Source of the DNA: Pseudomonas putida
GTDB taxonomy: Bacteria > Pseudomonadota > Gammaproteobacteria > Pseudomonadales > Pseudomonadaceae
DNA: 64,000 nt
Direction of reading: 5' to 3'
NCBI RefSeq assembly: GCF_030159595.1
Contig: NZ_BSKJ01000004.1
Span: forward strand, 287,747-351,746
Part shown: positions 17,129 to 26,858 of the stretch, one piece after another
Layout: each line of letters begins with the position of its first letter
How positions within the stretch are numbered: the first letter of the stretch is position 1
Translations under genes and position numbers: made by a program
The notes under the pieces: model-generated
What the model saw: only the letters and a program-made list of their open reading frames with translations
Databases searched by the model: none
What the model was told of the DNA's origin: nothing

Positions 17129-18547
17129 ATGCTCTGGGCCTGCATACTGCTGCCGCAGCTGGCGCTGGACACCGTCCTGCGTGAGCGTGACGCCCCTGAT
17201 ACGCCTCTGGTGCTTATTGGCGGGCCAACCCCGCGGCGTGTGTTGCAGGCAGTCAACCCGGCGGCCGCTGCACTTGGCTTGCGGGCCGGGCAAACCCTGA
17301 CCGCAGCGCGTGCCCTGGCGGATGGCTTCACCTGCGTCGAGTCCGACCCGAAGCGCATCGAGCAGGTGCAGCAGTTGCTGGCAGCCTGGGCCTACCGCTT
17401 CAGTGCCCAGGTCAGCGTGCATTACCCGCGCGCGCTGTTGTTGGAAGTGGGCTCCAGCCTGAAACTTTTCGGCCCGTGGCCCTTGTTCGAGGCGCGCTTA
17501 CGCCAAGAGCTGGCAGACCTCGGATTGCGCCAACGTATCGTCCTGGCCAGCAACCCAGTGGCGGCACGGATGCTCGCCAATGGGCACGACGGCTTGGCGG
17601 TGAGCGATGCCGATGCAACCCGCGCCGCATTGCTGGGCATGCCCATCACGCGAGTCGGCTTGCCGGCAGAGGCTGCCGAAGCCTTTGCCCGCATGGGCTT
17701 GCGCCAGCTGGGGCAGGTATTGGCCTTGCCGCGCGAGACATTGGCCAGGCGCTTTCCGGCCCAGGTACAGCTGCACCTCGACCAGTTGCTCGGCCTGCGC
17801 AGCCTGGGGCTGGACTTCTACCAGCCACCGGACCGCTTCGAAACCCGGCTGGAACTGAATTTCGACGTTGAATCACACCAGGCGCTGCTGTTCCCGCTGC
17901 GGCGCATGCTCAACGACCTGGCTGCATTTCTCGCCGGGCGCGATTGTGGTGTGCAGCGTTTTTGCCTGCATCTGGAGCATGCAGAAGGGCCGGATACTGT
18001 GCTCAAGGTGGGCCTGCTGGCGGCCGAACGCGATGCAGCAATGCTGTTCGAACTGGCCCGTGGGCGGCTGGAGCCGCTGCGCATACCCGCACCGGTGCGC
18101 AACCTGCGGTTGGTCGCCGAAGACCTGCCGCCCTTCGTGCCGCAGCATCAGCCGTTGTTCGACCCACGCGCACAACAGGCCCAACCCTGGGAGCAATTGC
18201 GCGAGCGGCTGCGCGCCCGCCTGGGGGATGAGGCCGTCAAGGGGGTGAGTGCAGCGGCAGATCACCGCCCTGAATGCGCCTGGCAACTGGCAGAGCAGGG
18301 GGCACAAGGCAACATGCCGGTTGCCCCGGGCAGCCGCCCTGGCTGGCTACTGCCAGCACCGATGGCACTGGATGACACCGGCTATCGGTTGCAGGGTTAT
18401 GCTGAACGCATCGAATCAGGGTGGTGGGATGGCGGCGATGTGCGCCGCGACTACTACCGCATCGAAACCCGTGACGGCCTGCATGGCTGGGCCTACCGCG
18501 ACCTGAGCGAAGCCGGGCCTATGTGGCTGCAGGGCTGGTTCGCATGA
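17129..18547 (+). CDS. imuB: ImuB, catalytically inactive Y-family polymerase
   Basis: 472 residues. The Y-family fold starts [18 protein letters not shown], where a true polymerase has the first catalytic Asp in a hydrophobic strand followed by a steric-gate region. The usual acidic pair (S-I/V-D-E) is also replaced ([13 protein letters not shown]), so the protein is expected to be inactive and to serve as the adaptor that brings DnaE2 to the beta clamp. A helix-hairpin-helix region is seen around [19 protein letters not shown]. It overlaps dnaE2 by 4 bp (ATGA). Confidence 0.95.
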   Translation: MLWACILLPQLALDTVLRERDAPDTPLVLIGGPTPRRVLQAVNPAAAALGLRAGQTLTAARALADGFTCVESDPKRIEQVQQLLAAWAYRFSAQVSVHYPRALLLEVGSSLKLFGPWPLFEARLRQELADLGLRQRIVLASNPVAARMLANGHDGLAVSDADATRAALLGMPITRVGLPAEAAEAFARMGLRQLGQVLALPRETLARRFPAQVQLHLDQLLGLRSLGLDFYQPPDRFETRLELNFDVESHQALLFPLRRMLNDLAAFLAGRDCGVQRFCLHLEHAEGPDTVLKVGLLAAERDAAMLFELARGRLEPLRIPAPVRNLRLVAEDLPPFVPQHQPLFDPRAQQAQPWEQLRERLRARLGDEAVKGVSAAADHRPECAWQLAEQGAQGNMPVAPGSRPGWLLPAPMALDDTGYRLQGYAERIESGWWDGGDVRRDYYRIETRDGLHGWAYRDLSEAGPMWLQGWFA

Positions 18548-21500
18548 ACACTTCGGGTTATGCCGAGCTGCATTGTCTGTCCAACTTCAGCTTCCAGCGC
18601 GGTGCATCGAGCGCCGAGGAGCTGTTCCGTCGCGCGCGAGAACAAGGCTATCAGGCTTTGGCGATCACCGACGAATGCACCTTGGCCGGTATCGTGCGCG
18701 CCTGGCAGGCCGCCAAGGCGCATCAACTGCGGCTGATCGTCGGCAGCGAGGTGCAGTTGCAGGACGGCCCCAAGCTGGTGCTGCTGGTCGAAGACCTGGC
18801 CGGCTACCAGAACCTGTGCGCACTGATCACCCGCGCCCGTCGGCGGGCAGAAAAGGGTGAATACCAGCTTTTTCGTGACGACCTGCCGCTGCACGGCCAG
18901 GGCCTGCTGGCCTTGTGGGTGGCCGATGACAGTGACGATACGGCCACCGGCGAGTGGCTGCGCAGTGTGTTCGATGAGCGCCTGTGGCTGGCGGTGCACC
19001 TGCACCGTGGCCACGACGATGCCACGCGCCTGCTACGCCTGCAGTCACTGGCGGCCGATGTGGGGATCCGCGCCGTGGCCTGTGGCGACGTTCACATGCA
19101 TGTACGCGGCCGTCGTGCCTTGCAGGACTGCATGACTGCCATTCGCCAGCATTGCCAGGTGGCCGAGGCCGGGCGCTTTCTGTTTGCCAATGGTGAGCGG
19201 CATGTGCGCAGCCTGGCACAACTGGGCGAGTTGTACCCGGTCGACCTGCTGGCCGAAACCCTGGCCATTGCCCAGCGCTGCCAATTCGACCTCAGCGAGT
19301 TGAAGTACCAGTACCCGCGCGAACTGGTGCCCCAGGGCCACACCCCGGCAAGCTGGTTGCACGAGCTGTGCGAGCAGGGCTTGCCATTGCGTTGGCCGCA
19401 CGGGCCAAGTGACAAGGTGCGTGATGTGCTGGCCAAGGAACTGGCGCTGATCGAAGCGTTGGGTTACGAAAGCTACTTCTTGACCGTGCACGACATTGTC
19501 GCCTTCGCCCGCAGCCAGCGCATCCTGTGCCAGGGCCGCGGTTCTGCCGCCAACTCGGTGGTGTGTTTCGTGCTGGGCATTACCGAACTCGACCCCATGG
19601 AGCACCGCCTGCTGTTCGAGCGTTTCCTGTCGCGTGAACGCAACGAGCCACCCGATATTGACGTGGACTTCGAGCACGACCGGCGCGAAGAAGTGATCCA
19701 GTACATATTCCGCCGCTATGGCCGGCACCGTGCCGCGCTGACTGCGGTGGTCAACACTTACCATGCTGCGGGTGCGGTGCGGGATGTGGCGCGGGTGCTG
19801 GGCTTGCCGATGGATCAGGTGGATGCCCTGGCCAAATGCTGTGGCCGCTGGAGCGACCGCATGCCCGATGACCAGCGACTGGCAGAGGCCGGCTTCGAGG
19901 CCAGTAGCCCTTCGTTACGCCGGGTGCTGGTGCTGGCGGGTGAGCTGATTGGCTTCCCTCGGCACCTGTCGCAGCACCCGGGTGGTTTCGTCATTTCCCA
20001 GCAGCCGCTCGACCAGTTGGTGCCGGTGGAGAATGCGGCAATGGCGGAGCGCACGGTGATCCAGTGGGACAAGGACGACCTGGACATGGTCGGTTTGCTC
20101 AAGGTCGACGTACTGGCGCTGGGTATGCTCAGCGCCTTGCGCCGCTGCTTCGACCTGCTGCAACGCCACCGGGGCCGGCAGCTGACCCTGGCGACCATCC
20201 CCAGCGAAGATCCGGCCACTTACGCAATGATCAGTCGCGCCGAGACCATGGGTGTGTTCCAGATCGAATCGCGTGCGCAGATGGCCATGCTGCCTCGGCT
20301 AAGGCCCCAAACGTTCTATGACCTGGTCATCGAGGTGGCTATCGTCCGCCCCGGGCCGATTCAGGGCGACATGGTTCACCCTTACTTGCGCCGGCGCCTG
20401 AAACAGGAGCCCGTCACTTACCCGTCGCCGCAGCTCAAGGAAGTCTTTGCGCGCACCTTGGGCGTGCCGTTGTTCCAGGAGCAGGTAATGGAACTGGCCA
20501 TGGTCGCAGCCGACTACACGCCAGGCGAAGCCGACCAGCTACGCCGCAGCATGGCGGCCTGGAAACGCCACGGCGGCCTGGAGCCGCACCGTGAGCGGCT
20601 GGTGCAAGGCATGCTGCGCAACGGTTACGAGCTGGCGTTTGCCGAGCGCCTCTTCGAGCAGATCAAGGGCTTTGGCAGCTATGGCTTCCCGGAGTCTCAC
20701 GCGGCCAGTTTTGCCTTGCTGTGTTATGCCAGCAGCTGGCTGAAGTGCCATGAACCGGCAATCTTCACCTGCGCGCTGGTCAATAGCTGGCCCATGGGCT
20801 TCTACAGCCCTGACCAGTTGCTGCAGGAGGTGCGCCGCCAAGGTATCGAGGTGCGGCCAGTCGACGTTTGCCATAGCGAGTGGGACTGCACCCTCGAGCC
20901 TGATGCGCTAGGTACATTGGCCATTCGCATGGGCTTGCGGCTGGTGCGTGGTTTGGCCGAAGCCGATGCCAGGCGCGTGCAGCAGGCGAGGGCGCAACGG
21001 CCGTTGCGAGACGTCGAAGACCTTTGCCTGCGCGCCGGCCTCGACCCACGCGCCCGTGCCCGCCTGGCCGATGGCGGGGCACTGCGCGCCTTGGCCTGCG
21101 ACCGGCATCAGGCACGCTGGCAGGTGGCGGCGGTGCAGCCGCAACTGCCCTTGTTTGCAGAGGTGGAAGCGGTGCCTGAAACTGCAGTTGATTTGCCTGT
21201 GCCCACCGTGGGTGAGGATCTGATGGCCGATTACCAAACCTTGGGCACCACGCTCGGGCCGCATCCACTGACCCTGTTGCGTTCACGCCTGAGGGCGCTG
21301 GGATGTCGCAGTTCGAGTGAGCTGCAAGGTGTCGCGCATGGCGACACCATTGCCGTGGCCGGGCTGGTAGTAGGCCGCCAGCGGCCACAGACTGCCAGTG
21401 GGGTCACCTTCGTCACACTGGAGGATGAGTACGGGATGATCAACGTGGTTGTGTGGCGGGAGCTGGCCGAGCGGCAACGGCGGGCGCTAGTGGGTTCGCA

Positions 21501-21624
21501 ACTGCTGAAGGTCAGTGGGCGGCTGGAGCAGGAGGAGGGCGTGAGGCACCTGATTGCGCGGCGGCTGGAGGATGTTAGCCCACTGTTGCAAGGGCTGGAC
21601 GTGCGCAGCCGGGACTTCCATTGA
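18544..21624 (+). CDS. dnaE2: Error-prone DNA polymerase DnaE2 (ImuC)
   Basis: 1026 residues from ATG 18544, which overlaps the imuB stop. Order of domains: PHP ([21 protein letters not shown], split; residues about 4-24 onward), polymerase palm with the catalytic [13 protein letters not shown] (near residue 376) and RGSAANS upstream, thumb and fingers, an HhH region, and a C-terminal OB fold ([25 protein letters not shown] as two adjacent strands). It lacks the epsilon-binding features of DnaE1 and is the polymerase that performs mutagenic bypass after DNA damage. Last gene of the LexA2-controlled operon. Confidence 0.96.
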   Translation: MNTSGYAELHCLSNFSFQRGASSAEELFRRAREQGYQALAITDECTLAGIVRAWQAAKAHQLRLIVGSEVQLQDGPKLVLLVEDLAGYQNLCALITRARRRAEKGEYQLFRDDLPLHGQGLLALWVADDSDDTATGEWLRSVFDERLWLAVHLHRGHDDATRLLRLQSLAADVGIRAVACGDVHMHVRGRRALQDCMTAIRQHCQVAEAGRFLFANGERHVRSLAQLGELYPVDLLAETLAIAQRCQFDLSELKYQYPRELVPQGHTPASWLHELCEQGLPLRWPHGPSDKVRDVLAKELALIEALGYESYFLTVHDIVAFARSQRILCQGRGSAANSVVCFVLGITELDPMEHRLLFERFLSRERNEPPDIDVDFEHDRREEVIQYIFRRYGRHRAALTAVVNTYHAAGAVRDVARVLGLPMDQVDALAKCCGRWSDRMPDDQRLAEAGFEASSPSLRRVLVLAGELIGFPRHLSQHPGGFVISQQPLDQLVPVENAAMAERTVIQWDKDDLDMVGLLKVDVLALGMLSALRRCFDLLQRHRGRQLTLATIPSEDPATYAMISRAETMGVFQIESRAQMAMLPRLRPQTFYDLVIEVAIVRPGPIQGDMVHPYLRRRLKQEPVTYPSPQLKEVFARTLGVPLFQEQVMELAMVAADYTPGEADQLRRSMAAWKRHGGLEPHRERLVQGMLRNGYELAFAERLFEQIKGFGSYGFPESHAASFALLCYASSWLKCHEPAIFTCALVNSWPMGFYSPDQLLQEVRRQGIEVRPVDVCHSEWDCTLEPDALGTLAIRMGLRLVRGLAEADARRVQQARAQRPLRDVEDLCLRAGLDPRARARLADGGALRALACDRHQARWQVAAVQPQLPLFAEVEAVPETAVDLPVPTVGEDLMADYQTLGTTLGPHPLTLLRSRLRALGCRSSSELQGVAHGDTIAVAGLVVGRQRPQTASGVTFVTLEDEYGMINVVVWRELAERQRRALVGSQLLKVSGRLEQEEGVRHLIARRLEDVSPLLQGLDVRSRDFH

Positions 21625-21628
21625 GCGA

Positions 21629-21651
21629 TTGGGGCCGCAACGCGTCCCCAA
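21629..21651. terminator. Hairpin after dnaE2, probable degenerate terminator
   Basis: TTGGGG at 21629-21634 pairs with CCCCAA at 21646-21651. The left half (TTGGGGCCGC) equals the arm of the perfect hairpin at 30390-30416, suggesting a decayed copy of the same element. It lies between the convergent dnaE2 and aldo/keto reductase genes. Confidence 0.45.
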
Positions 21652-21669
21652 ATGGCTCAAGGCTGGGGG

Positions 21670-22491
21670 TTACACCATTGCCAATCGCTGCTTGCGGGTA
21701 GGCGCCGGGAGCACCCGGTCGATCGCCCGCAGGTCTTCACGGGTCAAGGTCAACGTCCCTGCGGCAGCATTCAGCCGCACATGCTCAGGTGTCACGGCTT
21801 TGGGGATGGCGATCACCCCGTCATTGCGGGTCACCCAGGCCAGGCTGACCTGGGCCGGCGTGGCGCCATGGCGCTCGGCGATTTCTGCCAGCACGGGGTG
21901 CTGCAACAAGCGCCCGGCCTGGGCAAGTGGACAGTAGGCCATGGTCGGCAATGCGCGCTTCTCGCACCACGGCAGCAAGTCGAATTCGATGCCACGCTGA
22001 GCCGGGTTGTACAGCACCTGATTGGTGGCACAGTCTGGGTTGTGCAGTTCGCGCAGGTCGTCTACGTCGAAGTTGGACACGCCCCAGCGCTTGATCTTGC
22101 CTTGCTCGCGCAAGCGCTCGAAGGCATCGACGGTTTCTTCCAGCGGGTGCTGGCCACGCCAGTGCAGCAGGTACAGGTCAATGCAGTCAGTCCCCAGACG
22201 TGTGAGGCTGCGCTCGCAGGCAGCTGCCATGCCGCGTGCGCTGGCATTGTGCGGGTACACCTTGCTGACCAGAAACACCTGGTCGCGGCGCCCCGCAATG
22301 GCCTGGCCAACCACTTCTTCAGCCCCGCCTTCGGCATACATCTCAGCCGTGTCGAGCAGGGTCAGGCCCAGCTCGATGCCCTGTTGCAAGGCCGCCACTT
22401 CTGCCGCTTTGCGGCCAGGGTCTTCCCCCATATACCAGGTGCCTTGGCCAATGGCCGGAACACTCGAACCTGCCAGTTTCACATAACGCAT
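21670..22491 (-). CDS. Aldo/keto reductase
   Basis: 273 residues, (beta/alpha)8 barrel NAD(P)H-dependent carbonyl reductase. The catalytic tetrad is complete: Asp47 and Tyr52 (LLDTAEMYAEGG), Lys77 (SKVYP) and His110 (YLLHW). The cofactor loop IPKAVTPEHVRLN is present near the C-terminus. Substrate unknown; members reduce a wide range of aldehydes. The first 13 bp overlap the end of the upstream LysR gene on the same strand, so the two are probably co-transcribed. Confidence 0.9.
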   Translation of the reverse strand: MRYVKLAGSSVPAIGQGTWYMGEDPGRKAAEVAALQQGIELGLTLLDTAEMYAEGGAEEVVGQAIAGRRDQVFLVSKVYPHNASARGMAAACERSLTRLGTDCIDLYLLHWRGQHPLEETVDAFERLREQGKIKRWGVSNFDVDDLRELHNPDCATNQVLYNPAQRGIEFDLLPWCEKRALPTMAYCPLAQAGRLLQHPVLAEIAERHGATPAQVSLAWVTRNDGVIAIPKAVTPEHVRLNAAAGTLTLTREDLRAIDRVLPAPTRKQRLAMV

Positions 22492-23384
22492 GTCACCTCC
22501 GGGATCCGGGTATTGGAATGCAGAACCTCAAGCAGCGCCTGCGCTGCGGTGGAAAGCTTGTGTTCGCTGAGGGCAATCACGCCGATACGCCGCTCGACCG
22601 TTGGCGCCACCAAGGTTACGCAGCGGGCGCCCAGCTCTTGCATCTGATTGATGCACAGCGCCGGCACGGCACTGACCCCAAGGCCGCTGGCGACCATACG
22701 GCCGATGGTCGCCAACTGGTGGCTCTCGAAGGCCACGGCCAGTTTCCCGTGCTGGGCCGCCACATTCTGCTCCATCAGCAGGCGTACCGCCGAAGGGCGT
22801 TGCAGGGCGACGAAGTCTTCGGCCATCAGCTGTGCCCAGCTCACTTCGGGCAGCAGTGCCAGGGGCGAATCGGCAGGGACCACCGCGACGAAACGATCCA
22901 TGTACAACGGGTGGAAGTCCAGCCCGTCGATGTTGTCCGGCTCGAAACCGATGCCCAGTTCGACGCGACGATGGCGCACCAGTTCCTGCACCTGTTCATT
23001 GATCACGTCATGCACGGTGACGTTGACCTTGGGGTAGCGTTGACGAAACACCTTGAGCGAGTGAGGCAGCAGGTTGCCGGCGAAGGCCGGCATGGCCGCC
23101 ACCGACACGCGACCCAGTTGCAGGGTAAAACGCTGGCGCAGCATCTCTTCGGTGTCATCCCAGTCGGCCAGAAGCCGCCGCGCCAGTGGCAGCAGCACTT
23201 CGCCTTCGGCGGTCAGGCTGACGCTGCGCGTGGTGCGGCTGAGCAGGGCGCCGCCGAGGTTTTCTTCCAGGGCCTTGATGGTCAGGCTCAAGGCGGGTTG
23301 CGAGACATGCAGGTGCTCGCCGGCCTGGGCAAAGCTCTGGTACTTGGCCACGGCGACAAAGGCACGCAATTGCTTGACGTTCAT
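22479..23384 (-). CDS. LysR-family regulator divergent from CoA transferase (DhcR-like)
   Basis: 301 residues from ATG 23384 (MNVKQLRAFVAVAKYQSFAQ), the usual LysR winged-helix start; 30 upstream codons are open but not family-like. The effector domain has VSAVPALCINQMQELG near the C-terminus. It is divergent from the two CoA transferase genes, the same arrangement I recall for dhcR-dhcAB of P. aeruginosa, where DhcR activates dehydrocarnitine use. A large inverted repeat in the shared promoter (23397-23446) is the likely binding site. Confidence 0.9.
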   Translation of the reverse strand: MNVKQLRAFVAVAKYQSFAQAGEHLHVSQPALSLTIKALEENLGGALLSRTTRSVSLTAEGEVLLPLARRLLADWDDTEEMLRQRFTLQLGRVSVAAMPAFAGNLLPHSLKVFRQRYPKVNVTVHDVINEQVQELVRHRRVELGIGFEPDNIDGLDFHPLYMDRFVAVVPADSPLALLPEVSWAQLMAEDFVALQRPSAVRLLMEQNVAAQHGKLAVAFESHQLATIGRMVASGLGVSAVPALCINQMQELGARCVTLVAPTVERRIGVIALSEHKLSTAAQALLEVLHSNTRIPEVTCVM

Positions 23385-23396
23385 GACAGGCCCGCC

Positions 23397-23446
23397 ATTT
23401 GTTTTGTAAAAGTTATTAATCGATGACGAAAACAAAATTAACAAAT
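23397..23446. promoter_or_regulatory. Inverted repeat in the LysR/CoA-transferase promoter
   Basis: ATTTGTT (23397-23403) pairs with AACAAAT (23440-23446), and inside it TTTTGT (23402-23407) pairs with ACAAAA (23432-23437). The region is far AT-richer than its surroundings. LysR regulators bind such interrupted dyads upstream of the divergently transcribed target. Confidence 0.5.
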
Positions 23447-23524
23447 CAGTCGCTTGCGGTGAAGATGTCTGCACACGCTCACCGACAGCCTCGTCGGTTC
23501 AACAACTACAAAAGGCGGATCAGC

Positions 23525-24223
23525 ATGGCCGGACTGGACAAGCGCGTTGCAACCTATGAACAGGCCCTTGAAGGCCTGACCGACAACATGACGGTACTGG
23601 CCGGTGGCTTCGGCCTGTGCGGCATCCCGGAAAACCTCATCAGCGAAATCAAGCGGCGTGGCGTCAAGGGCCTGACCGTGGTTTCCAACAACTGCGGCGT
23701 CGACGGCTTCGGCCTGGGTGTACTGCTGGAAGACCGGCAGATCCGCAAGATGGTCGCCTCCTATGTGGGCGAAAACGCCGAGTTCGAGCGCCAGTTGCTG
23801 AGCGGCGAGCTGGAGGTTGAACTGACCCCGCAGGGTACCCTCGCCGAGAAAATGCGCGCGGGCGGTGCCGGTATCCCGGCGTTTTACACTGCCACCGGCT
23901 ACGGCACCCCGGTTGCCGACGGCAAGGAAGTACGCGAGTTCAAGGGCCGCAAGTACATCCTCGAGGAGTCCATCACTGGCGACTTCGCCATCGTCAAGGG
24001 CTGGAAGGCCGACCACTACGGCAACGTGGTGTACCGCAACACCGCGCAAAACTTCAACCCGCTGGCGGCCACCGCCGGCAAGATCACCGTGGTCGAAGTA
24101 GAAGAAATCGTCGAGCCCGGCGTGCTGCTGCCCAGCGAAATCCACACCCCGGGCATCTATGTGGACCGCGTCATCGTCGGCACCTTCGAAAAACGCATCG
24201 AAAAGCGCACCGTCAAGGCCTGA
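23525..24223 (+). CDS. 3-oxoacid CoA-transferase subunit A
   Basis: 232 residues from ATG 23525, with GGCGGA upstream. The [12 protein letters not shown] motif (about residues 27-38) and the [11 protein letters not shown] stretch mark the class I CoA transferase alpha subunit, which binds CoA and with subunit B moves CoA from a donor such as succinyl-CoA or acetyl-CoA to a 3-oxo acid. Sequence and neighbours resemble P. aeruginosa DhcA (dehydrocarnitine CoA transferase), but acetoacetate is also a possible substrate. Subunit B follows after 35 bp in the same operon. Confidence 0.93.
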   Translation: MAGLDKRVATYEQALEGLTDNMTVLAGGFGLCGIPENLISEIKRRGVKGLTVVSNNCGVDGFGLGVLLEDRQIRKMVASYVGENAEFERQLLSGELEVELTPQGTLAEKMRAGGAGIPAFYTATGYGTPVADGKEVREFKGRKYILEESITGDFAIVKGWKADHYGNVVYRNTAQNFNPLAATAGKITVVEVEEIVEPGVLLPSEIHTPGIYVDRVIVGTFEKRIEKRTVKA

Positions 24224-24258
24224 GCGCCATCCACCCGAACAACAAAGAGATCCTGACC

Positions 24259-24915
24259 ATGGCACTGACCCGCGAACAGATGGCGCAACGCGTTGCCCGT
24301 GAACTGAAGGACGGCTACTACGTCAACCTGGGCATCGGCATTCCGACCTTGGTGGCCAACTATGTACCCGCCGACATGGATGTCATGCTGCAATCGGAAA
24401 ACGGCCTGCTCGGCATGGGCGAATTCCCTACCGAAAGCACCCTTGATGCCGACATGATCAACGCTGGCAAGCAAACCGTCACCGCCCGCCGCGGTGCCTC
24501 GATCTTCGATTCGGCGCAGTCGTTCGCCATGATCCGTGGCGGCCACGTCGACCTGACCGTGCTGGGTGCTTTCGAGGTGGACGTGCAGGGCAACATCGCC
24601 TCGTGGATGATCCCGGGGAAATTGGTCAAGGGCATGGGGGGGGCCATGGACCTGGTGGCCGGCGCCGATAACATCATCGTCACCATGACCCACGCCTCCA
24701 AGGACGGCGAGTCCAAGCTGCTGCCGCAGTGCAGCCTGCCACTCACCGGTGCTGGCTGCATTCGCAAGGTGCTGACCGACCTGGCCTACCTGGAAATCGA
24801 AGACGGCGCTTTCATCCTTCGCGAGACCGCGCCAGGGGTGAGTGTCGAGGAAATCATCGAGAAAACCGCCGGCAAGCTGATCGTGCCGGATGATGTGAAG
24901 GAAATGACCTTCTGA
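24259..24915 (+). CDS. 3-oxoacid CoA-transferase subunit B
   Basis: 218 residues. The catalytic Glu47 lies in LQSENGLLGMG, the S-E-N-G motif that forms the glutamyl-CoA thioester intermediate. The NLGIGIPTLVANYVP motif precedes it. It forms an alpha2beta2 enzyme with the product of the gene before it. Similar to DhcB/ScoB. No thiolase or carnitine gene follows in this window, so the physiological substrate remains open. Confidence 0.93.
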   Translation: MALTREQMAQRVARELKDGYYVNLGIGIPTLVANYVPADMDVMLQSENGLLGMGEFPTESTLDADMINAGKQTVTARRGASIFDSAQSFAMIRGGHVDLTVLGAFEVDVQGNIASWMIPGKLVKGMGGAMDLVAGADNIIVTMTHASKDGESKLLPQCSLPLTGAGCIRKVLTDLAYLEIEDGAFILRETAPGVSVEEIIEKTAGKLIVPDDVKEMTF

Positions 24916-24932
24916 GGTATCACGCGACTCTA

Positions 24933-24967
24933 CCCTGTGGGGGCGGTTTCACCCGCGAATGCAACAG
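24933..24967. repeat. Partial REP element (P. putida type)
   Basis: The stretch CCTGTGGGGGCGG, TTTCA, CCCGCGAATG matches the P. putida REP pattern (CCTGTGGGAGCGGG, loop, CCCGCGAA) with a few changes. It is a single copy directly after the CoA transferase operon, where such elements often sit and stabilise transcript ends. Confidence 0.65.
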
Positions 24968-25043
24968 CTGAAAGGGCTCTCAGGCTTGGCGTCAGCTTTT
25001 AGACGCGTATCATGGCGGCTTCAGCCTGGGAAGCCCGCGTCAC

Positions 25044-25586
25044 ATGTCTATCCGATTGAAACTGCTGCGTAAGAAACTGGGTATGACCCTGGAAGTGCTG
25101 GCCGAAAAGACCGGTATGACCAAAAGCTACCTGTCCAAGGTCGAGCGCGGCCTTAACACCCCCTCGATCGCAGCCGCGCTTAAGCTGGCGCGGGCGCTGA
25201 ACGTCAATGTTGAAGAGCTGTTCGCCGAAGAACAGACAGGGCCGAGCCGCTACAGCCTGGTGCGCCATGGCGAACGCCAGGCTTTGGTAGGCGATGGTCA
25301 AGGGCCGGGGTATGCGGCCCTCACCAGTCAGGTGGGGCAGCGAAGCCTCTTGCCGTTCCTGATTCAACCGCCTTCCGAGTTCAGTGACCCCACGTTCAAG
25401 GAGCACCAGGGCGAAGAGTTTCTGTTCGTGCATGCCGGCCAGGTAGAGGTGGACTTCATGAACGAACGGGTGCTGCTGGAACAGGGCGATGCCCTGCATT
25501 TCAACGCCCAGACACCGCACCGGCTACGCTCAGTGGGCGCGCAGCCGGCGCAGTTGTTGGTTGTGGTTCACCACGCAGACGAATGA
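25044..25586 (+). CDS. XRE-family regulator with C-terminal cupin
   Basis: 180 residues. The N-terminal helix-turn-helix is LRKKLGMTLEVLAEKTGMTK and SYLSKVERGLNTPSIAAALK (residues about 8-48). The C-terminal half is a cupin sensor with EFLFVHAGQVEVDF and the HFNAQTPHRLRS metal/ligand-type strand. Proteins of this build respond to small metabolites and often control adjacent catabolic or polyamine genes. It stands alone between the CoA transferase operon and the exopolysaccharide locus, so its target is uncertain. Confidence 0.9.
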   Translation: MSIRLKLLRKKLGMTLEVLAEKTGMTKSYLSKVERGLNTPSIAAALKLARALNVNVEELFAEEQTGPSRYSLVRHGERQALVGDGQGPGYAALTSQVGQRSLLPFLIQPPSEFSDPTFKEHQGEEFLFVHAGQVEVDFMNERVLLEQGDALHFNAQTPHRLRSVGAQPAQLLVVVHHADE

Positions 25587-25592
25587 AAAGCA

Positions 25593-25635
25593 GGGGGCAC
25601 GGTACGCCCCCATGCGTTCTTTCGCGTAGAACGCA
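25593..25635. terminator. Tandem hairpins after the XRE-cupin gene
   Basis: GGGGGC (25593-25598) pairs with GCCCCC (25606-25611), and TGCGTTCT (25613-25620) pairs perfectly with AGAACGCA (25628-25635). Two adjacent stems within 50 bases of the stop suggest transcription termination. There is no long T-run. Confidence 0.55.
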
Positions 25636-25834
25636 GCCTTCATCACGACAATGCCTCGCTACACATTCTGCGTGTCGATATTTTGACTATATCGCCCATC
25701 TCCCATTGAATTTTATTATGGTGTCGGATCATTGACGTAGTGTCATTGTGCCCATAAGCTCAGTTCAACAGCGAAACAACTCCCGCCACACCGCGCCAAT
25801 AACTAATTGATTTTCCTGTTTTTAGGAGGGGCGT
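25636..25834. promoter_or_regulatory. AT-rich promoter region of the exopolysaccharide locus
   Basis: About 200 bp of locally AT-rich DNA precede the first small gene of the locus. It contains TTGACT at 25683 and an inverted repeat TGAC-N5-GTCA at 25733-25745. FleQ is known to control exopolysaccharide genes in P. putida, and its sites contain TGAC/GTCA-type half-sites, so this dyad is a candidate, but the fit is weak. Confidence 0.4.
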
Positions 25835-26011
25835 ATGCGCACGACTCTGATTATCAAATCGATGTTTTTGCTGGTGTTGCTGAGTGGTGCCGCTCGCGCA
25901 GCAGATTCGTATGTAAATCAAAACAGTATCATTCCTGTTTCAACCGCAGGCTGGTTGATGGCATTTGCCGTTGTTGGCTTTGTGCTGGTGGCCAACAGAA
26001 GAAAAATCTGA
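25835..26011 (+). CDS. 58-residue small membrane protein at the head of the exopolysaccharide locus
   Basis: ATG 25835 has an excellent ribosome site (TTAGGAGGGG, 3-9 bases upstream). The product starts MRTTLIIKSMFLLVLLSGAA, a signal peptide probably cut after ARAA, then a short polar stretch (DSYVNQNSI) and a second hydrophobic segment ending in VANRRKI. This gives a tiny protein with one mature membrane helix and a basic cytoplasmic tail. The tail outline (short motif, helix, Arg/Lys) recalls sortase or exosortase sorting signals such as PEP-CTERM, but no PEP motif and no exosortase gene is present. Small one-helix proteins also occur in other polysaccharide synthase loci (for example BcsF). 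I do not recognise the family. Confidence 0.7.
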   Translation: MRTTLIIKSMFLLVLLSGAARAADSYVNQNSIIPVSTAGWLMAFAVVGFVLVANRRKI

Positions 26012-26276
26012 GACCGATCAGCCCCTCTCAGAAGTGGGCACTGGTTGTCGCAAGCCCGGGGCCCGGCTTGTGAATTTCCCAACCGTTGCTATATTCCCAG
26101 TAGCCCAAGAAGGCCCGAGATCGCAGGGCGTTGCACCCCAGGTCACAGCGTCAAGGTAAAGGCCTCCAGGAAGGTCGAGGCCATCGCGGCGGGTATAGGC
26201 TGCGAAGCGGAGCGAGAGTTGGTGTGCTGTTCTCATTCAGTGCTCTTTGTCGGGCCATTTGGCCGGAGGGACCCTC
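26012..26276. other. Leader region before the export gene
   Basis: 265 bp between the 58-residue protein and the export gene. It contains a hairpin CAAGCC (26051-26056) / GGCTTG (26065-26070), perhaps an attenuator after the small gene. It also has an inverted repeat GGCCATTTGGCC (26253-26264) that abuts the GGAGGG ribosome site of the export gene. No match to the c-di-GMP riboswitch consensus was seen. Confidence 0.4.
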
Positions 26277-26834
26277 ATGAAGCGTTCATTGATTGCTGCA
26301 TGCTGCATGCTGACGGTGTGGTCGGGTGTAGGCAACGCTGACCAGAACAGTGCGGCTTACCTGCTCAGCCCTGGTGATGTCGTCATGGTTTCGGTGTGGC
26401 AGGAAGACAGCCTGCGTCAAGAAGCCACCGTACTACCCGATGGCAGTATTACCTTCCCCTTGGCCGGGCGCATCGATGTTGCCGGGCTGGATGTAACGGC
26501 AGTTGAAAAGCAGGTGGCTGCCAAACTCGAAAAATTTCTCCCCGACCCGAACGTCAGTGTTGTCGTCAAGAGCATTGCCGGCAACCTGGTCTATGTCCAA
26601 GGCAAAGTGATCAAGCCGGGCCCGGTGCAAATGGCAGGCCCTACGGCGGTGCTTCAGGCCCTGAGCATGTCGGGCGGCCTGGACAAGTTTGCGGACGAAA
26701 GCGATATCAAGGTAGTCCGTGGTACCGGCGCTTCCCAAAAGATCCTGCCCGTGCGATATAAGGACCTGGTGTCTGGGCGGGACATGTCCACCAACATCCA
26801 ACTTCAGGCTGGCGACACGCTGGTCGTTCCTTGA
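26277..26834 (+). CDS. Polysaccharide export protein (Wza/KpsD family, short form)
   Basis: 185 residues from ATG 26277, with GGAGGG 6 bases upstream. Signal peptide MKRSLIAACCMLTVWSGVGN. The Poly_export domain begins YLLSPGDVVMVSVWQEDSL and PDGSITFPLAGRI, and a SLBB domain follows (VYVQGKVIKPGPVQMAG). It lacks the C-terminal membrane helix of Wza and is the short periplasmic/outer-membrane type found with separate beta-barrel partners. It should build the export path of the exopolysaccharide together with the next gene. Confidence 0.92.
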   Translation: MKRSLIAACCMLTVWSGVGNADQNSAAYLLSPGDVVMVSVWQEDSLRQEATVLPDGSITFPLAGRIDVAGLDVTAVEKQVAAKLEKFLPDPNVSVVVKSIAGNLVYVQGKVIKPGPVQMAGPTAVLQALSMSGGLDKFADESDIKVVRGTGASQKILPVRYKDLVSGRDMSTNIQLQAGDTLVVP

Positions 26835-26858
26835 TCTTGCCTTTAATAAGAACATTTA

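Noticed and set aside
25636..25834. FleQ site in front of the exopolysaccharide locus
   Set aside because: The TGAC-N5-GTCA dyad only partly fits the FleQ pattern, so it is listed as a weak candidate and not a call.
26012..26276. c-di-GMP riboswitch before the export gene
   Set aside because: The GEMM motif and its conserved loops were not found; only a short hairpin is visible.
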